From assembly GCF_027172205.1 (NCBI RefSeq), contig NC_070614.1, forward strand, positions 53,306,501 to 53,370,500: 64,000 nucleotides of DNA. The letters are read 5' to 3'. Shown in pieces: positions 54,037 through 62,565 of the stretch. The stretch comes from Podarcis raffonei (lineage: Eukaryota; Chordata; Lepidosauria; Squamata; Lacertidae). Below the pieces are notes generated by a model, which saw nothing but the letters and a program-made list of their open reading frames with translations, did no database searches and was not told the origin of the DNA. Both the position numbers and the translations under genes were made by a program. Position 1 is the first letter of the stretch. Every line of letters starts with the position of its first letter.

Positions 54037-54360
54037 GCTGTTTTTGCACCTGTTTTTGGAGTTGCATCCACTTTCTAAACTCCTGAGTATCTTTTTTTCC
54101 TGAATAGGAATATTTTTCGCAGGCGCCGATCAAGTTCCCAGCTGATATCAATTGGCAGGGAGTTCCAAAGGTGCCGCCACATGAAAAAAGATTGATTTCT
54201 TACAGTAGTGGAATGGGTTTTTATGTGGCACCGTCGCCTGGAGGCATACGGGGCAAGAAATATGGTGAAATACACAAGGTGAGTGTTTGCGAAAGACAGA
54301 TAAACAGGATGGACAGAGAAACGTACCTCCGCTGCTCCAATCCTCCTCCTTGTCCTCCAT
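42305..54360 (-). CDS. Type II C-type lectin, asialoglycoprotein receptor/CLEC10A-like, eight coding exons, 272 aa
   Basis: Coding exons on the minus strand: 54327-54360, 53036-53158, 50819-50914, 48363-48434, 46323-46415, 45099-45247, 43911-44017, 42305-42449. All have AG/GT borders and consistent phases (819 nt). The protein has a 30-residue cytoplasmic tail without Tyr, a signal-anchor membrane segment at about 31-52 ([20 protein letters not shown]), a helical stalk at 54-139 with N-glycosylation sequons at N71, N101 and N137, and a C-type lectin domain from about 144 to 271. The domain has cysteines at 144/145, 156, 173, 246, 260 and 268 and the core motif WIGL at 202-205. The family binds terminal sugars in a calcium-dependent way on hepatocytes or macrophages. 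Odd: the sugar motif is EPN (231-233), not QPD, and the WND motif reads WSN, so calcium and sugar binding may be lost. The orthologue (ASGR1, ASGR2, CLEC10A or a reptile-specific paralog) cannot be settled here. Confidence 0.9.
42468..43172 (+). mobile_element. Solo LTR (family B) in a lectin intron
   Basis: tgtgataggaattttgaggt to ttttgtttacaaca, flanked by the 4-bp duplication agag. cttataaggccttgc and caataaagatcagg inside. Antisense to the lectin gene, 18 bp upstream of its last exon. Confidence 0.88.
43299..43648 (-). mobile_element. Sauria-type SINE, copy 7, with clean duplication
   Basis: The 13-bp duplication ctggaccccatta stands at 43286-43298 and 43649-43661. Full-length minus copy. 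Confidence 0.94.
43911..44017 (-). CDS. Lectin coding exon 7 (middle of lectin domain)
   Basis: Acceptor CTCTCTCTCCAG, 107 nt, donor GTGAGT. Encodes [18 protein letters not shown] then [12 protein letters not shown], the WIGL core and the W.W.DG block. Confidence 0.93.
44300..45055 (-). mobile_element. L2-like LINE, subfamily B, split by a miniature element
   Basis: 44300-44445 (tail side) and 44685-45055 on minus ([40 protein letters not shown]). The right end meets lectin exon 6 at about 45060-45098. Confidence 0.88.
44448..44682. mobile_element. CpG-rich miniature element inside L2
   Basis: cagtggtacctctagatgcg to aggtatggctg with TA flanks. The GC-rich core has gcgcatgcgc twice and a hairpin of aacccggaagtaa / ttacttccgggtt. 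Confidence 0.75.
45099..45247 (-). CDS. Lectin coding exon 6 (first third of lectin domain)
   Basis: Acceptor CCCCAAAG, 149 nt, donor GTAAGT. Encodes [18 protein letters not shown], then [13 protein letters not shown] and [13 protein letters not shown], the standard opening CC..GW..F..CYW and the A..C....A.L..I helix region. Confidence 0.93.
45339..45535. mobile_element. Mariner/Tigger-like element fragment, larger form
   Basis: gtggttctcaaacttaatcc and ccaaaaccaaagcgttccaa match 41500-41690. The right half is missing. Confidence 0.65.
45672..46232 (-). mobile_element. L2-like LINE, subfamily B, with internal deletion
   Basis: (aat)n, then the reverse tail. On minus [20 protein letters not shown].., [14 protein letters not shown] joined to [20 protein letters not shown]. 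The middle is lost. Confidence 0.9.
46323..46415 (-). CDS. Lectin coding exon 5 (stalk/neck)
   Basis: Acceptor TCTGATCCAG, 93 nt, donor GTCAGG. Encodes [20 protein letters not shown] then [10 protein letters not shown]. The single Cys may link subunits, as in ASGR-type necks. Confidence 0.83.
46440..46850. other. Unassigned non-coding stretch in a lectin intron
   Basis: A gggaaa/cttttcccttttc palindromic motif near 46622-46690 suggests an old miniature element. Nothing else recognised. Confidence 0.35.
46940..47740 (+). mobile_element. L1 LINE 3' end, split by another repeat
   Basis: [35 protein letters not shown] is L1 ORF2. 47206-47330 is an unrelated dispersed repeat (cacgaaagctcataccaata, ctaaggtgctactggaagga). 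The L1 3' UTR resumes at about 47335. Confidence 0.75.
47849..48200 (+). mobile_element. Sauria-type SINE, copy 8
   Basis: gggacgcgggtggcgctgtg to ggtccctttacctttacc, flanked by atcattattagaaa on both sides (14 bp). Confidence 0.93.
48363..48434 (-). CDS. Lectin coding exon 4 (stalk)
   Basis: Acceptor GGTTCCAG, 72 nt, donor GTGCGT. Encodes [20 protein letters not shown], continuing the coiled-coil stalk with a sequon. Confidence 0.83.
48440..48650. other. Unassigned intronic stretch
   Basis: Nothing recognised beyond the lectin exon 4 acceptor at its left edge. Confidence 0.3.
48652..49610 (+). mobile_element. Old LTR related to families A/B, carrying a SINE
   Basis: cctgttgcaacagtcttcaa and gcctactggctgctgttttg parallel the R/U5-like part of the family-B LTRs. 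Bounds are approximate. Confidence 0.4.
49031..49370 (+). mobile_element. Sauria-type SINE, divergent subfamily, copy 9
   Basis: Same order of head, body and tail, but with many substitutions and gaps against the other copies. 12-bp duplication taacatagggat on both sides. Confidence 0.85.
49740..49815 (+). mobile_element. hAT-like (Charlie-type) fragment
   Basis: ccccaaactaagggccacgg and gacttgtttatccggcccat resemble 53594 and 59805. Confidence 0.5.
49918..50640 (-). mobile_element. L2-like LINE, subfamily A
   Basis: On minus: [60 protein letters not shown], intact over 149 codons. Confidence 0.92.
50819..50914 (-). CDS. Lectin coding exon 3 (stalk)
   Basis: Acceptor CCCCCCAG, 96 nt, donor GTGAGT. 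Encodes [20 protein letters not shown] then [11 protein letters not shown], a heptad-like helical stalk. Confidence 0.85.
51125..51830 (-). mobile_element. L1 LINE 3' end
   Basis: On minus: [60 protein letters not shown]. Reverse A-tail at the left. Confidence 0.9.
51907..52975 (+). mobile_element. Sauria-type SINE, copy 10, split by CR1
   Basis: Head at 51907-51975 (ends ggtcggcggttcaa), body and tail at 52684-52975 (starts tccccgcgatggggtgagct). Confidence 0.9.
51976..52683 (+). mobile_element. CR1 LINE inserted in a SINE
   Basis: 161-codon frame with [57 protein letters not shown]. Ends with the CR1 octamers attctatgattctatgattc. Confidence 0.95.
53036..53158 (-). CDS. Lectin coding exon 2 (membrane anchor)
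   Basis: Acceptor ATACCTGCAG, 123 nt, donor GTGAGT. Encodes [13 protein letters not shown] and then about 20 hydrophobic residues: an arginine-rich flank and a signal anchor typical of type II lectins. Confidence 0.88.
53222..53580 (+). mobile_element. BovB 3' end
   Basis: [19 protein letters not shown] to [16 protein letters not shown] and the cacgactaaacgactaaaca tail. It begins 64 bp from lectin exon 2. Confidence 0.92.
53590..53840 (+). mobile_element. hAT-like (Charlie-type) non-autonomous element
   Basis: ggttggcaaactaaggcccg at the left and aaagtttgctgacccctg at the right are inverted ends. Confidence 0.75.
53881..53982. mobile_element. Mariner/Tigger-like miniature element, right half
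   Basis: ttcttaacccgaggtaatat to taacctgaggtactactg. Confidence 0.7.
53998..54030 (+). repeat. (CA)n microsatellite
   Basis: About 15 CA units, then atatatat. Confidence 0.9.
54075..54280 (-). mobile_element. LINE fragment, ORF2 C-terminus
   Basis: On minus [20 protein letters not shown] and [15 protein letters not shown], a LINE C-terminal pattern (L2/CR1 superfamily) of a lineage not otherwise seen here. Confidence 0.6.
54327..54360 (-). CDS. Lectin coding exon 1 (start)
   Basis: ATG at 54360 encodes [11 protein letters not shown], then donor GTACGT, phase 1, which joins in frame to the membrane exon. The acidic start lacks the YQDL endocytosis motif of human ASGR1. It is chosen as the start because it is the nearest upstream ATG with a phase-1 donor; an alternative first exon is possible. 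Confidence 0.6.
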
Positions 54361-54374
54361 GTTTGGGGATCTAG

Positions 54375-55230
54375 TGTCTTGGCGACGCTTGATCACTCTG
54401 GGTCAGAAAGGGCATAGAAACCTGGAACCAGAAGGATGGGATTTTGAAGGCAAAAATCCTGTCCCCTGCGACATAAATCTTGGCTACGCCCATGCTTTCA
54501 AAGTAAAAGTAGTGGATTTCTCTGAGTTTATAGTAACAAACCAAACAACCTCAAAGTCAATAGATCCCACAAGCCAGACGTCTGTCCATCTCCCTCCCAG
54601 TTGATTTAGGCCAGATATTGACAGGGCAAAGTCTAAAACGCCGCCTTCAAATTGGGAAATTCCTCGTCATCAGACACACAGGTTTAAAATACGCAGATTA
54701 ATAAACACATCCTCAATCATTAACACAGGCTCTCTCTAAAAACGTACGAAATAAAACAGGCACCGGGCTTTGGGTGGCGGTTTAACGACCCAAAAGGAAA
54801 AGCAGGATGTTAATTGCAGCAGCCATCAGATTAAATGTATTTCACTGAAATTAGTTCCCAAATAGGCTGCGATTCAAAAGAGTTAGCAACCACAATCCAT
54901 TTTAATTTTTTGCATTATTCCAGCCGAAGAAACCCTGGGGTCTCAGTTTGACACAAATTTTGGCTTACTTACATTAACCTGGAGCTAAGATTTAAGTGAA
55001 AACATTGCCTACAGATGACTACAATTGTTTGATATTGACGCACTGGAATTTCCAAATGGGGGAAAAACTGATTTAATGCCGAACCCTGGAGTTGGCGAAG
55101 ACACCTCAAAATTTAACACCCAAAATTACTGCTCTAAAGAGAAAACTGCAATCTGAATGCTCCTGTTTGATTTTCTAATACGAGCAAATGGATTTGTTTC
55201 AGACCCAGATATTTTTCACCCTGCTAGGAG
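54375..55230. other. Low-repeat region upstream of lectin exon 1
   Basis: No repeat recognised over about 850 bp and no TATA box placed. It may hold the lectin promoter, given its position. Confidence 0.35.
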
Positions 55231-55234
55231 TCGT

Positions 55235-55630
55235 CTGGAACTTAAGAGCATGAGAAGAGCTCTGCAGGATCAGGCCCGTGGCCCATCGAGTCCAGGATCC
55301 TGTTCTCACAGTGGCCAACCAGATGACCATCGTAGGAAACCCGCGAGCAGAATTCGAACACGAGACCCGCTCTCCCTTCTTGTGGTTGGATTCGGAAGCC
55401 TTGGAGACAGGGCGCAGGCCTTCTGCCTAGTAGCCACCAATAGCCCTCTCCATTAATTCTCTTTTAAAGCCGTCACTGCCTCCAGTGGCAAGGAGTTTCA
55501 CAGTCCAACTCTGCGCTGAATCTGCAACGTTCAGCTTCCTCGAATGCCCATGCATATAAATGTTATACAGACCTCTTCTCACGTCCCCTTTCGCTCGCCT
55601 TTTTCTCCAAACTCAGAAGTCCCAAACACT
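55235..55630 (+). repeat. CR1/L3-like 3' fragment
   Basis: gatcaggcccgtggcccatc, ggatcctgttctcacagtgg, ctctcccttcttgtggttgg. Same repeat as 19795-20155. Confidence 0.55.
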
Positions 55631-55908
55631 CGGAGGTCGCTCCTCAGCTCCCCCAACACTTCCCTTTCAGCAAAAGCCCACAGGCGGAGATAAAATTCGC
55701 GAGCCAGACGAACGTGGGTGGGGGGACACACAATGATCCGTTTCTCCTGACTGCATCCAGATTTTTGGAACCAATCGATGCTTCTACGGCTCCGGCAAAT
55801 GGATCGTTATCTCCTCAAAAGGACTGACAGGCAGCTCTTGGGATTGGCTCCCAAAGGGAGTTGAAGCGTCGAGCCGAAAGGGATCCAGCGGTCATCTAGT
55901 CCAACCCT
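55631..55908. other. Unassigned stretch
   Basis: Ends in a CR1-tail-like scrap (ggtcatctagtccaaccctg). No gene seen. Confidence 0.3.
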
Positions 55909-56262
55909 GTGCTGCTGCAGGATTTTTCCCAGTCAATCAAAGACAGACACGGGTTCAATGAAGAAGGTCCGATTTATTTGACTGCACAGGGCTCCAGTGA
56001 GATACATCTGAAAAGGCTGGAAGCCTCGATTAGCCGCTGAGGGCTGCTTTTATAATGAAAGACTATAAAACCTCCTACAGGGTTATTTCAGAAATGAGGA
56101 ACCTCTATCAGGCAGGCAAAAATTTAAAAAGTGGAACTATACTCATGCAGGAAAGAGAAACAGAACTTTTTAAGCTTCCCTTCCTGTCCTGTGTGCCCCA
56201 AACTGCGAGCACGTGAAGATTTCTCGTTGAAACTGCTGATCTGTGCAAGTTTAAAAACAGAC
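55909..56262 (-). mobile_element. Possible solo LTR, third type
   Basis: On minus: TATA-like TTATAAAAGCAGCC, later AATAAATCGG, ending CTGCAGCAGCA. No duplication found; tentative. Confidence 0.35.
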
Positions 56263-56266
56263 ATTA

Positions 56267-56486
56267 CAGTGGTACATCGGTTTACGAACTTAATCCATTC
56301 CAGATGTCCCTTCTTAAACTGAAACCGTTCTTAAACTGAGGCGCGCTTTCCCTAATGAGGTGCCCTTCCAAAGTTCAGGTTCTGTTCTTAGACCGAGGTA
56401 AAGTTCACAAACCGGGACACTGTTTTCGGAGCTCGTAAACCGAATCGTTCGTAAACCGGACTGTTCTTAAAACCGAGGTGCCACTG
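56267..56486. mobile_element. Mariner/Tigger-like miniature element, copy 6
   Basis: cagtggtacatcggtttacg to aaccgaggtgccactg with TA flanks. Confidence 0.8.
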
Positions 56487-56548
56487 TAGTTAGCTCACCC
56501 CGGCTGACAGACGCGTGTCAGGCTTCTTGCCATAGTTGGCTTATTATA

Positions 56549-57108
56549 CAGTGGTACCTCGGGTTAAACCACAGAGCCTAAGACTTGCCGATCGGAAGGT
56601 CGACGGTTAAAATCCCCGCGACGGGGTGAGCTCCCGTTGCTCAGTCCCTGCTCCTGCCAACCTAGCACTTCAAAAGCACATCAAAGTGCAAGTAGATAAA
56701 TAGGTACCGCTCCGGCGGGAAGGTAAACGGCGTTTCCGTGCGCTGCTCTGGTTCGCCAGAAGCGGCTTAGTCATGCTGGCCACATAACCCAGAAGCTGTA
56801 CGCCAGCTCCCTCGGTCAGTAAAGTGAGGTGAGCACCGCAACCCCAGAGTCGGCCACAACTGGACCTAATGGTCAGGGGTCCTTTACCTCGGGTTAAGAA
56901 CTTAATTCGTTCCGGAGGTCCGTTCTTAACCTGAAACTGTTCTTAACCTGAAGCACCACTTTAGCTAATGGGGCCTCCCGCTGCCGCTGGAGAACGATTT
57001 CTGTTCTCATCCTGAAGCAAAGTTCTTAACCCGAGGTACTATTTCTGGGTGAGCGGAGTCTGTAACCTGAAGCGTATATAACCTGAGGCGTCTGTAACCC
57101 GAGGTACC
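56549..57108. mobile_element. Mariner/Tigger-like miniature element split by a SINE
   Basis: cagtggtacctcgggttaa at the left; it resumes at 56898 and runs to cccgaggtacc, where an LTR begins. Confidence 0.82.
56568..56884 (+). mobile_element. Sauria-type SINE, copy 11, 5'-truncated
   Basis: Starts at accacagagcctaagacttg. The 13-bp duplication tacctcgggttaa is at 56555-56567 and 56885-56897. Confidence 0.93.
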
Positions 57109-57548
57109 TGTAACACAAATGAAATATACTCAGAGTCGCAAAGTGATTTCATGCTCTTTATTCAGCTCATAGTGGTGAGGAGGAATGAATGAAAGTCCCC
57201 TCAAAGTATCTGCTTTATATACATTATTTACACAATGGGCTGCACATGATTGGCTAATTCCGGAATTCTACTGTAAGCCAATCAGGTTGTGGATTCACTT
57301 CTATCTGGAGCATGATTGGGTAGTTCCTGCCAACCAATCATACTGCTGCATTGTTCTAGGACCAATCAGACTGCTGCATTCTGAATCCTATTGTTCTAGG
57401 ACCAATCAGACTGCTGCAGTTTGGATCCTATTCAACTCAGTACATAACAACAAACATCCTGTCTCCGTCACTTCCCACTCTGTGAAGTCAAAACATATGT
57501 GGAAGACAACAATCCCATGACTGCAATCGCAGAGCAGGAATTCTAACA
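57109..57548 (-). mobile_element. Solo LTR, fourth type, with CCAAT repeats
   Basis: TG..CA ends (tgtaacacaaatgaaatata / gcaggaattctaaca). On minus TATATAAAGCA and GAATAAAGAGC. The middle has several ccaatca repeats. No clear duplication. Confidence 0.65.
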
Positions 57549-57935
57549 ATCCCTGCCGCTCTCCTGCTTGCACGCAAGTAGGAGTTGGGATCGGGGCTGC
57601 TCCGATAGGCAGCATGAAGCCTCCCTTCACAGCTTAGTTTCTGGGGTCAAGGAAGGTGGAGGCAGCCCGGAAACTGCATCTGAGAGCCCCTGAACCACCG
57701 TCATATGGGGACTCCTGACCACCTCCTGAAGCCAGCAGAGCCAACTGCTCCGGGCTGCTGAGACTGCCGCTGCTGCGTTTCCCGGGGACATTAGATGAAA
57801 TCCGGGGACATTCCCAGGATGGGATTTGTCCAGGGACTTATCCGCAAATCCGGGGACTGTCCCTGGGAAACGGGGACATCCGGTAACCCTAGGTTAGAGG
57901 ATCTACAGGCCAGCGGGGCTAGAATAATAATAATA
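57549..57935. other. Unassigned stretch
   Basis: gggacattagatgaaatccg and ggggacatccggtaacccta suggest the end of an inverted-repeat element. No gene seen. Confidence 0.35.
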
Positions 57936-57936
57936 C

Positions 57937-58612
57937 TACCCCAGTCAAGCTTGCAAAAATCTGTCATTTGCCCGATAATAAATGTTGGAAATGTAAGGAA
58001 AACGAAGGTACATTCTTTCACCTTTGGTGGACGTGCCCTAGGATTAAGGCTTTCTGGGAGATGATCTATAATGAAATGAAAAAGGTATTTAAATATACCT
58101 TCCTGAAGAAACCAGAGGCCTTTCTCCTGGGCATGGTCAGCCAATTGGTGTTAAAGAAGGACAGAACTTTTTTCATGTATGCTACAACAGCAGCAAGAAT
58201 ACTTATTGCAAAGTATTGGAAGACACAAGATTTACCCACTCTGGAAGAGTGGCAGATGAAAGTGATGGACTATATGGAGTTGGCGGAAATGACTGGCAGA
58301 ATCCGAGACCAGGGAGAAGAGTCGGCGGAAGAAGACTGGAAGAAATTTAAGGACTACTTACAGAAATATTGTAAAATTAAAGAATGTTGAATGATGTTGG
58401 GTTGAAATTAAGGGGTTTCCAGCTGGAATGTTTTGAGATAAGGATTTGCTGAGTAAATAATTTGAATTGGAATACAAGAAGGGGAGGTATGAGGAGGTCA
58501 GGGAAATATGTCATTGAAAATTAAGTATTGAGAACTGTATGTGTGTGTTTTTTGCTTTTTGCTTTTTGTTTGTATAAAATTGGAAACTTAATAAATATCT
58601 TTATAAAAAAAA
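57937..58612 (+). mobile_element. L1 LINE 3' end, mostly open
   Basis: 140-codon frame: [60 protein letters not shown]. An agaataataataat-type duplication is on both sides. Confidence 0.92.
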
Positions 58613-58617
58613 TAATA

Positions 58618-58732
58618 GAATAATAATAATAATAATTTATTATTTGTACCCCACCCATCTGACTAGGTTTCCACCCCGGCCACTCTGGGTGGCTTCCAAC
58701 AAAGGTTAAAAATACATTAAAATACCTTCTTT
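58618..58732 (-). mobile_element. L2-like LINE tail
   Basis: (aat)n, tttattatttgtaccccacc, ggccactctgggtggcttcc. Confidence 0.85.
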
Positions 58733-58734
58733 AC

Positions 58735-58839
58735 CTGATTTTCTGTCTCTCTATGGGTCCGTTTGCTGTCGCCCTTCCCCACGGAGACTTTCGCTATGGA
58801 CTCCTCGCCCCCAATCTTTGAACTGTCAACATCGCTCAT
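58735..58839 (-). CDS. Candidate unassigned exon, 35 codons
   Basis: An open stretch flanked by AG (GGCATGGCAG) and donor GTAAAG on the minus strand, beginning ATG AGC GAT and reading MSDVDSSKIGGEESIAKVSV and on to ..RTHRETENQ, phase 0 at both ends. It does not join in phase to lectin exon 1 or 2, so it is not simply the lectin's 5' exon. It abuts an L2 tail. It may belong to another gene off the right side, be an alternative first exon, or be chance. Confidence 0.25.
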
Positions 58840-59026
58840 CTGCCATGCCCAAATTTAGAACTTTCCGGCTGCAGGGAAGGGGAAAATCCTTTTGCTGGCT
58901 CCAACCCAGCCAGCCTTGGACCCTGGGCCACAATACACAGGACAACTTAAGCATGGCTAATAATGTTCTAACAACGAATATAGCCTTTTTGTTTCACGAT
59001 TATTGAATAAAGAACATATGGTGGAG

Positions 59027-59623
59027 GTATTTAAATATACCTTCCCTAAGAAACCAGAGGCCTTTCTCTTGGGTATTGTCGGCCAAGGGGTGTTAAAGAC
59101 GGATATAACTTTTTTTATGTATGCTACAACAGCAGCGAGAATACTCATTACAAAGTACTGGAAGACACAAGATCTACCCACCCTGGAAGAATGGCAGATG
59201 AAGGTGATTGACTATATGGGCCTGGCAGAAATGACGAGCAGAATCCGAAACCAGGGAAGAGAAGCAGCGGAAGAAGAATGGAAAAAATTTAAGGACTATT
59301 TAAAGAAATATTACAAAATTAATGAAAGTTAGAATGATGTTGGATTAGAAAATAAATGGTTACTATTAGTAATGGATAAGATAAGGAGAATAAGGAAGAT
59401 TAAATTAAATTAAAATAAGGGAAGATTTGCTGAATAATTGATTAGAAATTGGAATACAGAAAAGGGAGGCATGAGGAAGTCGGAGAAGAAAGGTATAAGA
59501 AAATAAGATTTGAAATTGTATTTGTTTTTGTTTTTGTTTGTTTGTTTGTTGTGTTTATTGTGTTGTATTGTTATGTTTTTGTGGTTATAAAAAATTCTTT
59601 AATAAAAATTATTTTAAAAAAAA
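59027..59623 (+). mobile_element. L1 LINE 3' end, young insertion
   Basis: 109-codon frame [20 protein letters not shown] to EEEWKKFKDYLKKYYKINES, 3' UTR and A-tail. The exact 18-bp duplication aaagaacatatggtggag is at 59009-59026 and 59624-59641. Confidence 0.95.
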
Positions 59624-59802
59624 AAAGAACATATGGTGGAGATACAGCTAATAAAATAAATCAATATTGTACGAACAAAATTAGAGAAGGCAGTCAATCA
59701 ATATAAGGCAAACGAGCTTTTCATTAGCCCCAATCCTGCAATAATAGAAGCTCAAAGCGTAGCAACAAACCAAGACAATATAGTCCATCGGTATAGAGCA
59801 GG

Positions 59803-60031
59803 GGTAGGCAAACTAAGGCCCGGGGGCTGGATCCAGCCCAATCGCCTTCTAAATCCGGCCCGCGGACGGTCTGGGAATCAGCTTGTTTTTCCATGAGTAG
59901 AATGTGTCCTTTTATTTAAAATGCATCTCTGGGTTATTTGTGGGGCACAGGAATTTGTTCATCTCCCCCCCAAAAATATAGTCTGGCCCCCCACATGGTC
60001 TGAGGGATGGTGGACCGGCCCCCTCTGCCCT
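59803..60031 (+). mobile_element. hAT-like (Charlie-type) non-autonomous element
   Basis: caggggtaggcaaactaagg at the left; about 85% like 53590-53840 by eye. Its right end is cut by the following LTR. Confidence 0.75.
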
Positions 60032-60669
60032 TGCAATAAAAATTTAAGGTCTTATATATAAAATAAATGTTCATAAATGTACCAATGTCTGCAGCAGCAC
60101 AGGAAGACCTTCCTGAAACCATTTTGACTCCCAAACTGACCAAATGTTTTCCCTGCAAGGAGGGAGGGGGTGAGGGAACCTTCCCATCGTCTCAGGAATT
60201 GGGAAATCGCCATCTCAAAGGAATGGCCAGACTACCAGGAAAAGGCAATCAGATAAGGCATTATCAGATAACGTGGCAGACATATAAACAAGGCACTCAG
60301 ATTTCTGTTGTAGACCGCCTTTTCTGTGATGTAGGTATGATGTTTCTGGGGGGTGGTCTTGGATTACACCCCTTCTGTGATGTATGTATGATGTATGGAG
60401 GGGTGGTCTTGGACTCCAGGACAGGGAATTTAAAATGTCTTTATAAGGCCTTGCACGCCATTGTTCTGGGTTCCTCCTCCCTCCGGCATGTGGTGAGTGA
60501 GGATCCTGTTGCAACAGATCGATAAAGATCAGGCTTGCTAGCTGCTTTGCTTCTCGGTATTCTCTGGTCGGCCTCTGTTATTTTCTCCTACCAACAGGGA
60601 ACCCACATAAGGACTCTATATGGCTCTTGGATACCCCATAAGGGAAAAGGGCAGATTTTGTTTGCAACA
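60032..60669 (+). mobile_element. Solo LTR (family B)
   Basis: tgcaataaaaatttaaggtc to tttgtttgcaaca, flanked by the 4-bp duplication ccct (60028-60031, 60670-60673). cgataaagatcaggcttgct inside. Confidence 0.88.
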
Positions 60670-60889
60670 CCCTGAGATGGGATCCTGCTCCCCCCCCCCC
60701 AAAGGCAAACAGCAAGGCCAAAGGGATGAACACAGTCGGGGGGGGTTGGTCTGGGAGGGGTGGTCAAGGCAGGACACTAAACCCAGATGCTTGACCATTT
60801 GTAGGGTGGCACCCATTTCCAAGCTGGCACCCTATAAACGTTTGGGACTACGACTCCCGTCAGCTTCCAGGAGGAAGCCCAGAAGCTGC

Positions 60890-60929
60890 AGGATTGGACC
60901 AGGGGCCGATCTAGTCCAGCATTCTGTTC
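60890..60929 (+). repeat. CR1/L3-like scrap
   Basis: ggggccgatctagtccagca then ttctgttct. Confidence 0.45.
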
Positions 60930-61619
60930 TGTGATAGGAATTTTGAGGTATTAGATATATGTTCAATGTTCATAAATGAACCAACCAAGCACGTACATAG
61001 ATCAGCACAGGAAGACCGACCTGAAACCATTTTTGATTCCCAAACTAACCAAATGTTTTCTCTGCAAAGTCAAAGGAAAATGGAAAAGCCTCCCCATTGT
61101 CTTTTTGTTCACAAATCCTGTCTGAAGGGTATGTCTGTGTATGAACAGGGTGAGCCTATGACCTGGCTCAGGAACTAAGTATTTATCATTACAAAAGACT
61201 GGCCAGGCTCCTCAGGGTATCCAATCAAGTGACCATTAGCAGGTAGCCTGCCAGACAGGAGATAAACAAAGACAGGAGATAAACAATGCGCTCAGATTTC
61301 TGCTGTAGACCGCCTTTTCTGTGATGTATGTATGATGTTTCTGGGGGTGGTCTTGGACTCCAGGGCTGGCAATTTAAAATGTCTATATAAGGATGGACAC
61401 ACCTGGGTTCTGGGTTCCTCCTCCCTCCTGCGTGTGGTGAGTGAGGACCCTGTTGCAACAGACAATAAAGATCAGGCTTACGAGCTGCTTTGCTTCTCAA
61501 TATTCTCTGGTTGGCCTCTGTTATTTTTTCCTGCCAATAGGGAACCTACGTAAGGACTCTTCACGGACTCTTGGTTACCCCATAAGGGAAAAGGAGTAGT
61601 TTGTTTTTTTCTTACAACA
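60930..61619 (+). mobile_element. Solo LTR (family B)
   Basis: tgtgataggaattttgaggt to ttttcttacaaca; tctatataaggatgg and gacaataaagatcagg. No flanking duplication seen. Confidence 0.82.
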
Positions 61620-62420
61620 TTATTTTTAATGACAGTTTATAAATATTCTTATGAATAGATACAATAAAGGCAACTGACCCATGTCTGAAGAAAGGCAAAC
61701 AAACATTCCTTTTGGAAGATAATCGCATCATGCTTTATTTGTTTTCGTAAAAGATACAGTTGATTTCCTGTATAACCATAGGTTTGTTTATTTTCATTAA
61801 TCTATTGCATAAAATCAAACAGAACTTGGTGGTAAGATATAAAAAAAGCATTTATTTAGGTTCATAACTTGCAGATTTTCTGCCCTTGGGGCCGGGGCCT
61901 CAGACCTGCCTCATCTCAGTTATTCTGTCTTCACAACGAGATATATTTTCTGTTTTATGTATTAAAAGGGATGAGGGAAAGTCAGGTCTCTGCCTAATGG
62001 TGAATGCACAGGATCGCATTGGTCTTGTGTGAACCTTCCCCAGTCGGAAAGCCCATGAACATTCCCTGACACGCGCAAGCCCCTCGGCCAATAGCGGACC
62101 AGGAAATGCAGGCGGCCAATGGCGGCCAGGTCCAATTTAATTCTAGCAGAAACGGCAAATCTCGCTAAAGAAGCAATCGCTCACGGTACAAAATTACGGT
62201 AATGGGTATTTTCGACGACGCGAAATTTTGTCAAAAGAATTGGTTTTGCATATGATCTTGGCAGTAACTGCAACTCAGTAAAAAAAGAAATAACAATTTT
62301 AACACAACTCATTCCGGAGCAGGGCGAAAATGTGGGGGGAATTACATGTAATTTGAGATTTCGACAAGAACTAGAACTTCCAGGCACTTTATATGATTTG
62401 ATTTGTGTTTCTACTGAAAT
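61620..62420. other. Low-repeat region with two GGCCAAT boxes
   Basis: No repeat or coding exon recognised. ggccaatagcgg (about 62088) and ggccaatggcgg (about 62114) are spaced 26 bp apart in a locally CpG-containing stretch, a promoter-like arrangement. Confidence 0.35.
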
Positions 62421-62424
62421 GAGG

Positions 62425-62565
62425 CTGCATTCTAATGTTGTTTTTTAATCTTGTTTTTAAGTTGTATTTTAATCAATTGTTTTTATAGCTGGTGTTAGCC
62501 GCCCTGAGCCTGGTCTTGGCTGGGGAGGGCGGGGTATAAATAATACTAATACTAATAATAAAGTT
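62425..62565 (+). mobile_element. L2-like LINE tail
   Basis: gccgccctgagcctggtctt and gggcggggtataaataatac. Confidence 0.8.

Noticed and set aside
54171-54374. Plus-strand open frame near lectin exon 1
   Set aside because: It overlaps a minus-strand LINE fragment and the real minus exon, with no family resemblance.
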